DNA of 64,000 nt from JADJOY01 sp046331705 [NCBI: bacterium] (GTDB lineage: Bacteria > JADJOY01), in NCBI GenBank assembly GCA_046331705.1, contig JAXLQJ010000011.1, forward strand, positions 1 through 64,000, read 5' to 3'. The notes under the pieces were generated by a model. The model had not been told where the DNA came from, searched no databases, and saw only the letters and a program-made list of their open reading frames with translations. Of the stretch, positions 54,325 through 61,608 are shown in pieces; position 1 is the stretch's first letter; every line of letters starts with the position of its first letter. The position numbers and the translations under genes were made by a program.

Positions 54325-55780
54325 ATGAAGGCCTTGGTGAGCATTCCTACGAAGCGCCGCTGGTGGATGGCGGTCGTCCTGCTGGCTGCCGCCGCGTGTC
54401 AGGGTGGCGTGGACACCGACCGCGGCCGGACTCCGGACGAGCCCCCGCCGCCTCCGGAAGTGCCCGTCGGCGCGGCATCGATTCGTACGGATCAGGACGT
54501 CATTCCCGCTGACGGCATCCTCGTGATGACCGACGCTCGTGGGATCGCGCGAGTCGGCGCGCCGATGACGTTCTTCGCCGATCTGCCCGACGTGACCTGG
54601 GTGACCGCGACCGCGGACGACACCGGTACGATCGACGCCTTCCCGACACAGTGCTTGGCCTTCACGGGATTGGACGGCGAGGCCGAGTGCGTGTTGCGTT
54701 CCGGCTTCACTCCCGGAAAGAGCTTCGTCAACGTCGCCGGTCCCGCAGAGCTTGGGCTCGGCGCCGCGACGGAAGTGGAGTTCACGTTCGCGGAGGCTGC
54801 GGCCGGGGTGACGATCGAAGAGGTGAGCTGCCCCGCGACGATCAGTTCCGGTGACCTGCCGACCCAGGCACAGATCGTCGTTCGTGCGACCAAGCCGGGC
54901 CCCGGAGGCACGACCATCGCCGCCGAAGACATTCGCGTTTACTACACGGCGACGGCGGGCAAGTGGGACAAGACCAACGGCAATCGCACCAGTGACGTGA
55001 CGGACAACACGGGTGTAAGCGATCAGTTCCTGAACCTCTCGCCGGAGGACGACGGCGAGGACGTCAACGTGATCGTGACGGCTGCGGGTGCGCTGCCGCA
55101 GTTCTGCTCGAGCCCGATCGCCGTCGGCTCGTTTGCGGAGGACACGGTCTTCGAGATCGCGATCCAGCCGATCACGATCTTCCCCGACGGGACCGAACAG
55201 AAGTTCACGATTTCGGTGCGGCTCGCCGACAAGGTGGACGGGCAGGAAGTGGCCCCGAAGATCGACCATCGCATCACCTTCGCAACCCCAGCAGGCGTGA
55301 TCGAGCCGAGCAAGCTGGTGATTCGCGGCGGCCGTACGGGCACAGGCACGGCCGTCTTGACGCTGCCTGGCAGCGTGACGGGCGCGCTGCTGCCGGATGC
55401 CGTGTTGACGGTGCTCGCGGTGGACGAGGTCAGTCGCAAGCAGACCACGTTCGATCTCACCGTCACGCCTGAGGACCTGACGATCGAGGTGGTACCGCTC
55501 GACATCGAGTTCACGGGACCGGGGCCGGTGAATGTGTTCGTGGACAACATCCAGGCGCGGGTGACCACGGCGCTCGGGTCGGTGGCTGGACGCAGCGTCA
55601 CGTTCAACTTCGGCGATGGCAGCGTGAACAAGACGTATCTGGGCGACGGGCACGGCGACCGTGACGCATACCTACGTCAACGTCGTGGACGGGACGTCGT
55701 ACGAGATCACGGCAACCGATCTGACCAGCAACCAGTCGGCGCAGGGCGACATCACCTTCGCCGAGGCGGCGGGGCCCTGA
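54325..55780 (+). CDS. Ig/PKD-like lipoprotein, frame disrupted near its 3' end
   Basis: Lipoprotein with AGGAGG before ATG 54325; anchor C25 in LLAAAACQGG. Proline-rich linker, then several beta-sandwich repeats of Ig-like type (for example VEFTFAEAAAGVTIEE). The last domain is PKD-like (VTFNFGDGSV). The annotated frame turns arginine-rich after ~55650, but a one-base shift restores TATVTHTYVNVVDGTSYEI and a stop at 55778-55780. The extra base is one of the GGG at 55648-55650. The strong hairpin at 55809 fits the restored end. Surface or pilus-associated adhesin role is possible only by analogy. Confidence 0.8.
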
Positions 55781-55808
55781 GGTCTCGGCGGCGTGTATCC
55801 TGGAGCTG

Positions 55809-55842
55809 AGCCGCGGGCCGCACGAAACGGCGGCCCGCGGCT
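55809..55842 (+). terminator. strong hairpin terminator after the Ig-like lipoprotein
   Basis: Perfect 13-base stem (AGCCGCGGGCCGC with its complement) and an eight-base ACGAAACG loop, 29 bases after the restored stop at 55780. No T run follows. It separates the lipoprotein pair from the TPR/efp unit. Confidence 0.6.
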
Positions 55843-55946
55843 GAACAAGCTACTGAATTCACGCGGTGCGGGCGGGCGGTTTGCCCCGCCGCCTCGATCC
55901 GCATGCACGCGGTCGTGGTCGCGCACCGATAGCGAGGGGATGTCAC

Positions 55947-56462
55947 GTGGGCATGTGGGCACGTCTCAGGGCATGGTTCACCGGAGTCTTCCGGCGGCGC
56001 TCGGGCAAGACCGGAGATGCGTCGGGTGCCTCCGCGAGGCGGCCCGTCGCGGCGGCGGCCCGCCCCGTTCCAGACTCCGAAGCGTTCGTGAAGCTGGCGG
56101 AGCGGTATCTCGGTATGCAGATGGCCGATACGGCGCTTCATGTGTGCCAGCGAGGCCTGGAGGCACATCCGGAGCACCTCGCGGGTTTGGCGCTGCTGGC
56201 GCGCATCTACGTGGCGAAGGGTCAGCGGTCCGAGGCGCAGCAGCTGATCGAGCGCCTGCTCGCCACGCATGGGGACGCCGCGGAGCTCGCGGGCCTGCGG
56301 GGGCTGCTGACCAGCGCTGCGTCCCCCTCCAACGCCGGTGAGGCCGTGCGCGCCGCGCCCGCTCGACCCGCGATGCAAGACGCGACGCGGCGCGAGCTCC
56401 AGGCGCTCGAGGGCTACTTGTCGAGGATCCGACGCGAGCTGTCCCGTGTGGGTCCTGGTTGA
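55947..56462 (+). CDS. small TPR-repeat protein
   Basis: Protein of 171 residues, GTG 55947 with GAGGGGA six bases upstream. A short basic N-terminus (WARLRAWFTGVFRRR) is followed by two to three TPR-type helical pairs (AFVKLAERYLGMQMADTALHV and LAGLALLARIYVAKGQRSEA), and a helical end (RRELQALEGYLSRIRREL). Likely a scaffold or assembly factor. It sits upstream of efp without an obvious promoter between them. Confidence 0.75.
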   Translation: MGMWARLRAWFTGVFRRRSGKTGDASGASARRPVAAAARPVPDSEAFVKLAERYLGMQMADTALHVCQRGLEAHPEHLAGLALLARIYVAKGQRSEAQQLIERLLATHGDAAELAGLRGLLTSAASPSNAGEAVRAAPARPAMQDATRRELQALEGYLSRIRRELSRVGPG

Positions 56463-56531
56463 GCTCGCGCTGGACGAGCTCTTATCTTGGCCACCCGCGG
56501 GTGGCCTGCATTCGCTGACGCAGAGGGTGAG

Positions 56532-57110
56532 ATGATTTCGACGGCTGAATTCCGCAAGGGACTCAAGATCGAGATGAACGGCGAGCCGTACATCATCGTG
56601 GACTTCCAGCACGTGAAGCCGGGCAAGGGTGGTGCGTTCGTCCGCACGAAGCTCAAGAGCCTGATCACGAGCAAGGTTCTCGATCAGACGTTCCGATCCG
56701 GCGACAAGGTGGACGTGCCGGATGTCGAACAGCACGAGATGCAGATTCTCTTCCGGGTGGGCGACGACATCACGTTGATGGACACGACGTCGTACGAGCA
56801 GCACACGTACACTGCCGACGAGCTCGGCGGGGACATCCAGTGGACGAAGGAAGGCATCACCATCGGCGTCCAGGTGTACAAGGGTCGCCCGATTGGCCTG
56901 GAGCTTCCGATCTTCGTGGAGCTGGCCATCGTGAAGACCGATCCTGGAATCCGCGGCGACACGGCGACGGGCGGCACGAAGCCCGCGACGCTGGAGTCGG
57001 GCGCGACGATCCAGGTTCCGCTCTTCCTCAACGAAGGCGATACGGTGAAGGTGGACACGCGCACGGGTGAGTACGTGGAGCGTCTCTCGAGCGCTCGAGG
57101 CAGATCGTGA
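56532..57110 (+). CDS. efp: translation elongation factor P
   Basis: Protein of 192 residues, ATG 56532. EF-P rescues ribosomes stalled at polyproline. The N-terminal KOW-like domain has the modified-lysine loop KPGKGGAF (K32), which would need EpmA-type beta-lysylation or another modification. The OB domains include GIRGDTATGGTKPATLESGA and VPLFLNEGDTVKVDTRTGEY, the EF-P signature. Its stop overlaps accB. Confidence 0.95.
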   Translation: MISTAEFRKGLKIEMNGEPYIIVDFQHVKPGKGGAFVRTKLKSLITSKVLDQTFRSGDKVDVPDVEQHEMQILFRVGDDITLMDTTSYEQHTYTADELGGDIQWTKEGITIGVQVYKGRPIGLELPIFVELAIVKTDPGIRGDTATGGTKPATLESGATIQVPLFLNEGDTVKVDTRTGEYVERLSSARGRS

Positions 57111-57574
57111 CCGACCGCGACATCGTCGAGCTGATCCGATTTCTCGTGCAGACGGACGTCCGCGAGCTTCGACTGGAGCGCAACGGCGAGCGCCTCGAGA
57201 TCCTCCGAGCGTTGCCCGGCGGCGCGCCCGAGCCGGTCGTGACCCAGGGCGCCGCGTATCGAGCGCCGGACGTCCAGCCTGCGCTCGCGCAGGACCTCGG
57301 GCCGCGCGAGGTGGCCGGGGCCGACGACCAGCTCCGCGCGATCTCGTCGCCGTTGGTGGGTACGTTCTTCCGCTGCCCGGCGCCGGGGAAGCCGGCGTTC
57401 GTGGAGGTCGGATCGGTCGTCGACGCAGGTGCGACGCTCTGCATCGTCGAGTCGATGAAGGTGATGAACGAGATCGAGAGCGACGTGAAGGGGCGCGTCG
57501 CGCGGATCCTGGTCGAGGACGGCCAGCCGGTCGAGTATGGCCAGCACCTGTTCCTGATCGAGCCCATCCTCTGA
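57107..57574 (+). CDS. accB: acetyl-CoA carboxylase biotin carrier protein
   Basis: Protein of 155 residues, GTG start overlapping the efp stop (GTGA). An N-terminal helix and linker precede the biotinyl domain with PLVGTFFRCPAPGKPAFVEVG and the biotinylated lysine K118 in ESMKVMNEI. It carries biotin between AccC and the AccAD carboxyltransferase in fatty acid synthesis. accC follows after 48 bases. Confidence 0.95.
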   Translation: MTDRDIVELIRFLVQTDVRELRLERNGERLEILRALPGGAPEPVVTQGAAYRAPDVQPALAQDLGPREVAGADDQLRAISSPLVGTFFRCPAPGKPAFVEVGSVVDAGATLCIVESMKVMNEIESDVKGRVARILVEDGQPVEYGQHLFLIEPIL

Positions 57575-57622
57575 GTCCGTGTACGAGCCTGCGATCGGCC
57601 ACGGCGCGCCGCGATTCCGTCG

Positions 57623-58966
57623 ATGATCCGCAAGGTCTTGATCGCAACGCGTGGGGAGATCGCCCTGCGCATCATCCGCACCTGCCGGGAGATGGGGATC
57701 CGGACGGTCGCGGTGTGTTCCACAGCGGATCGCGATGCGCTGCACGTCCGTCTGGCTGACGAGAGCGTCTGCATCGGCCCGCCGCCGATCGCCGAGAGCT
57801 ACCTCAACGTGCCGCGCTTGCTCGGAGCCGCGGAGACCAGCGGCGCCGACGCGATCCATCCGGGCTACGGCCTGCTCTCGGAGAGCGCCGCATTCGCCGA
57901 GGTGTGCGGGAAGTGCGGCGTCACGTTCATCGGCCCGACGCTGCGCAATCTTCGCCTGATGGGCAACAAGGGAAAGGCGCGCGAGGTCGTGAGCCGCGCG
58001 GGCATCCCGGTCTTGCCGGGCGTGCCGCGAAAGATCTCGGACGCGCGCGAGGCGCTGCGCGCGGCGCAGCGCGTGGGGTTTCCGGTCCTCATCAAGGCGG
58101 CGTCCGGTGCGGGCGGCCGCGGCCTGAAGATCGTTCAGGACCCCGCGGGGTTCGTACAGGCCTACGACATGGCGAAGGCCGACGTGCGGGCCGCGTTCGG
58201 GGACGAGCACCTGATCGTCGAGCGCTACTGTGTCGGTGCGCGGCACGTCGAGTTCCAGATCCTCGCGGACGCGGAAGGGCGCGCGATCCACCTGGGAGAG
58301 CGTGAGTGCTCGATCCAGCGGCGCTTCGAGAAAGTCCTCGAGGAGTCCCCGTGCGGCGCCATCACGCCGGCGCTGCGGGCAGAGATGGGCGAGGCCGCGA
58401 TCCAGGCGGCCGCTGCCGTCAACTACCGCAACGTCGGCACGGTCGAGTTCTTGCTCGACGGCAAGGGGCACTATTTCTTCATCGAGATGAGCGCGCGCAT
58501 CCAGGTGGAGCACCCGGTGACCGAGATGGTCACGGGCGTCGACGTCGTGAAGGAGCAGATCCGCCTGGCGGATGGGTTGCCGCTCGACCTACACCAAGAG
58601 GATCTGCGCATGCGCGGGCACGCGATCGAGGCGCGAATCTACGGCGAGGACCCGGTGACCTTCGAGAGGTCGTATGGTACAGTCGCGCGGTATCACCCGC
58701 CTGGAGGGAGCGGCGTTCGCGTCGAGAGTGCGCTACAGGTAGGCGACACGGTTTCCACGCATTCCGACCCGCTGCTCGCGAAAGTGATCGTCCACGCCGA
58801 GTCTCGTCCAGCCGCGATCGCCAAGATGCGGGTCGCGCTGCGCGAGATGGTGCTCGACGGCCTCCCGACCAATCTCGACCTTCATCGGCGGATCTTCGCC
58901 GACGCGGACTTCGTCGACGGTCGAGTGACGAGCGGGTTTCTGGCGCGATTCGCGGCGAGCTCCTGA
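57623..58966 (+). CDS. accC: acetyl-CoA carboxylase biotin carboxylase
   Basis: Enzyme of 447 residues that carboxylates the AccB biotin using ATP and bicarbonate. Family marks are KVLIATRGEIALRIIRTCRE, AIHPGYGLLSESAAFAE, the ATP-grasp glycine loop SGAGGRGLKIV, and FIEMSARIQVEHPVTEMVTG with RIYGEDP. The glycine loop and the glutamates of FIEMSARIQVEHP are intact. Confidence 0.96.
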   Translation: MIRKVLIATRGEIALRIIRTCREMGIRTVAVCSTADRDALHVRLADESVCIGPPPIAESYLNVPRLLGAAETSGADAIHPGYGLLSESAAFAEVCGKCGVTFIGPTLRNLRLMGNKGKAREVVSRAGIPVLPGVPRKISDAREALRAAQRVGFPVLIKAASGAGGRGLKIVQDPAGFVQAYDMAKADVRAAFGDEHLIVERYCVGARHVEFQILADAEGRAIHLGERECSIQRRFEKVLEESPCGAITPALRAEMGEAAIQAAAAVNYRNVGTVEFLLDGKGHYFFIEMSARIQVEHPVTEMVTGVDVVKEQIRLADGLPLDLHQEDLRMRGHAIEARIYGEDPVTFERSYGTVARYHPPGGSGVRVESALQVGDTVSTHSDPLLAKVIVHAESRPAAIAKMRVALREMVLDGLPTNLDLHRRIFADADFVDGRVTSGFLARFAASS

Positions 58967-59004
58967 GCCGCGGCGAACACGCGTACGGGGAAGGGGACGT
59001 CGGT

Positions 59005-60801
59005 TTGGCCAAAGGGAAGCGATCCAAGCCCTCGCTGCTCGAGCGGCTCGGCCTGGCGAAGCTGTTTCGCCGCCGCGGCGACGACAAGCTCATCAACGAG
59101 TACGAGGAGATCGTCCGGCAGAATCCGGACGACTACCGTGCGCGCATCAAGCTTGCCGAGTTCTACGCCAAGCAGGGCAACGAGCAACGCGCGGAGGAGG
59201 AATTCCTCACCGTCGCGAAGTCGTACAAGGAAGATGGCTTCAACCTCAAGGCCATCGCCACGTACAAGCAGGTTCTGAAGCTCAACCCCGACAACTCGAC
59301 CATCATCCTGGAGCTCGCGGACCTCTACAAGCGCCAAGGATTGATCCGCGACGCGATCGACCAGTACCACGCGGCGATCGTCATCTTCCAGGCGAATCAG
59401 CAACGCAACGAGGTTCTGCACGTCCTCAAACGGATGAGCGAGCTCAGCCACGAGAGCGTGGAGCTCGGGCTCAAGCTTGCCGATCTGTTCGTGAGCGAGG
59501 GCTACGTTCGGGAAGCGAGCGACCAGCTGCTCACCGTGGCGGGGCTGCTCGCGGAGCGGGGAGATCGCGAGCGCTCGGAGAGCGTCCTCGAACGGCTCCT
59601 CACGATCCACGAGAGCCAGCGGGACGCGCTGCGCGTGATCCAGGAGCTCTACGAGGAGAAGGGCGCGGGCGCCAAGGCGTCGATGGTGGCCGAGCTCGGC
59701 CACGAGATCGGAAGTGACGGCGACGTCGCGACCGTGGTTCGCCGTCTGTGGGGCATCGAGGCCAGCGATTCCGCGGCGTTGATGGCGGAGCCGCCAGCGC
59801 CGGCCATGCCGGTTCGGCCGGCGGCGCCCGCCAAGGAATCCAAGCGGCCAGCGCCGGAACGCAAGAGTCTGGACGACGAGATCGAGAACTTCATCCAGAG
59901 CTACAGCTGGTCCGATGAGGCCGGCGGCGCGGCGCCAGGCTCGAACGAGCTGGAGCTGCCGGGCAGCGCCAGCAGCGACCATCCGAGCTTGCATGGCTCG
60001 ACCGAGGATGCGTTCTCGTATCCGCTCCCGAACGTCCCGGCGAGCCAGCCGGAGCACGAGGAGCCGCTCGATCGCTGGTCCAGCCCCGAGCCGGCGGAGG
60101 GCGTGGAGGACGTGCTCACGCGCGCGCTCTCGGACGACTCGGCGTTGGACGGAGACGAGCGGACCGACGAATCGTCCGCATCGTGGCTCGACGAGGCGGA
60201 GCCGTTACCGCCTGCGGCTTACGGTGACGAGGAAGATCCGGCCTTGTTGCGCGTCGAGACCGAAGCGGACGACCGCATACGCCTCAAGTCGGACCGTGAC
60301 TACCTCGACAAGATGCCGAGTCAGATCGACCCCGAGTCGCTCAACCCGAACAACGCGGAGATCTTCACGCGTTCGGGCTTCGAGCGCGTGTTCAGCGAGT
60401 TCAAGAAGGGGCTCGAGCAGCAGATCGGCGTCGAGGACGCCGACACGCACTACAACCTCGGGATCGCGTACAAGGAGATGGCGCTCATCGACGACGCGAT
60501 CCACGAGTTCGAGACCGCCGCCCAGGATCCCGCGTGGCGAGTCGACGCGTTGACGATGATCGCGCTCTGCCACGAGGACAACGGGGACCTCGAGACCGCG
60601 ATCGCGTTCCTGAAGGAAGGGCTCGAGACGGACGGGATCACCCAGGAAAAGACGACCGGCCTGCTCTACGAGATCGGCCTGGCACAAGAGGCGCTGGGGC
60701 GGTACGACGAGGCGTACGACTATTTCAGCAAGGTGTATGCGGTCGACGAAGACTACCGGAACGTCAAGAAGAAGCTGGCGGATCTTCTCAAGGAGTTGTG
60801 A
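59005..60801 (+). CDS. large TPR-repeat protein
   Basis: Protein of 598 residues, TTG 59005 with GGGGAAGGGGA before it. The N-terminus is basic (KGKRSKPSLLERLGLAKLFRRR), then TPR units (for example DYRARIKLAEFYAKQGNEQ and NSTIILELADLYKRQGLIRDA), a long acidic, serine/proline-rich disordered middle (~residues 255-415), and TPR units again near the C-terminus (DTHYNLGIAYKEMALIDDAI). Likely a scaffold protein; domain order resembles delta-proteobacterial TPR proteins whose function is not known to me. Confidence 0.8.
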   Translation: MAKGKRSKPSLLERLGLAKLFRRRGDDKLINEYEEIVRQNPDDYRARIKLAEFYAKQGNEQRAEEEFLTVAKSYKEDGFNLKAIATYKQVLKLNPDNSTIILELADLYKRQGLIRDAIDQYHAAIVIFQANQQRNEVLHVLKRMSELSHESVELGLKLADLFVSEGYVREASDQLLTVAGLLAERGDRERSESVLERLLTIHESQRDALRVIQELYEEKGAGAKASMVAELGHEIGSDGDVATVVRRLWGIEASDSAALMAEPPAPAMPVRPAAPAKESKRPAPERKSLDDEIENFIQSYSWSDEAGGAAPGSNELELPGSASSDHPSLHGSTEDAFSYPLPNVPASQPEHEEPLDRWSSPEPAEGVEDVLTRALSDDSALDGDERTDESSASWLDEAEPLPPAAYGDEEDPALLRVETEADDRIRLKSDRDYLDKMPSQIDPESLNPNNAEIFTRSGFERVFSEFKKGLEQQIGVEDADTHYNLGIAYKEMALIDDAIHEFETAAQDPAWRVDALTMIALCHEDNGDLETAIAFLKEGLETDGITQEKTTGLLYEIGLAQEALGRYDEAYDYFSKVYAVDEDYRNVKKKLADLLKEL

Positions 60802-60885
60802 GCGCGCTAGAGTCGCGCGTCGATGAAGGGACGTGCGCGGCCCTGCCGTCCACAGCGAGTGGCCACGGGCGGCGTCGTCGATCAG

Positions 60886-60961
60886 GCGGGCATAGCTCAG
60901 TTGGTAGAGTACGAGCTTCCCAAGCTCGGTGTCACGGGTTCGAATCCCGTTGCCCGCTCCA
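60886..60961 (+). tRNA. tRNA-Gly (anticodon CCC)
   Basis: Cloverleaf of 76 bases with encoded CCA. Acceptor GCGGGCA pairs with TGCCCGC, the D-arm is TAGCTCAGTTGGTAGAG, the anticodon stem CGAGC/GCTCG encloses TTCCCAA with anticodon CCC, and the T-arm holds GGTTCGAATCC. It recognises GGG glycine codons. Confidence 0.95.
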
Positions 60962-61608
60962 GGTAGTGGTCGCGAGAACGGTGTTCGTCGGACCCGACAG
61001 CGCGTCGCGAAGGGTGCGCGAGGCTCGGGTGCCGGCGCGACTCGTTGAGCGCTCGGCGCGGGTTTACACCGATCGCGCTCGGGGTGAATCGGCAGCCTGA
61101 CGGTCCGCCGCGGGCCTGGCGCGTTCGGACGTGGGGAGCCTCCCGTGGTCGGCTCCCCTTCGACGGCGCGCCGCCAGCCGTGCTCGTGTCGCGGTCGTCG
61201 CGAGGCGAGCGCGCGACTGGAAGCGTCGCGGAGCGCGGGTGACCGGCTGGGGCGTCGACGTGGGGCGGGTCGTCGTCGCGCCCTTCCTTGCGAGTCGCTG
61301 AGCCGAGCCCCGGTGAGCAGAGCGAGCTTGGCGCCGCTTGCTGGTCGCCGCGAGGGCACCTGGCGCGGGGTCCGCGTGGCGCCTGCGGAGCGTCGGTGCC
61401 CGCCCGCAGCCCGCAGCCGCTTCCCGGCCGCCCGACGCGCCTTGCTTCCGGGCCAACCCGTGGGAACCCCTCGTGAATTCGGGGAATCCGCGTACCCACA
61501 AAATCTAGTGGTTCCTCTTGCGGTGGCATACTCAGTCTTGTATGTTCGGGGCCGCGCCGCAGGGGGTCGCCCCACGGCCGCGGCTTCTCACACGATCGGG
61601 GTTTGTGG
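60962..61608. other. 647-base non-coding gap before smc
   Basis: No plausible gene: open frames on either strand are low-complexity arginine/alanine-rich. From about 61440 the sequence becomes less GC-rich and holds the probable smc promoter. Otherwise nothing recognised. Confidence 0.6.
61519..61547 (+). promoter_or_regulatory. possible smc promoter
   Basis: TTGCGG (61519-61524) and TATGTT (61542-61547) with a 17-base spacer in the only AT-richer patch, 62 bases before the smc ATG. Match is moderate. Confidence 0.4.

Noticed and set aside
60962-61608. Possible coding sequence before smc
   Set aside because: Open frames are arginine/alanine-rich with no conserved motif or ribosome site; treated as non-coding.
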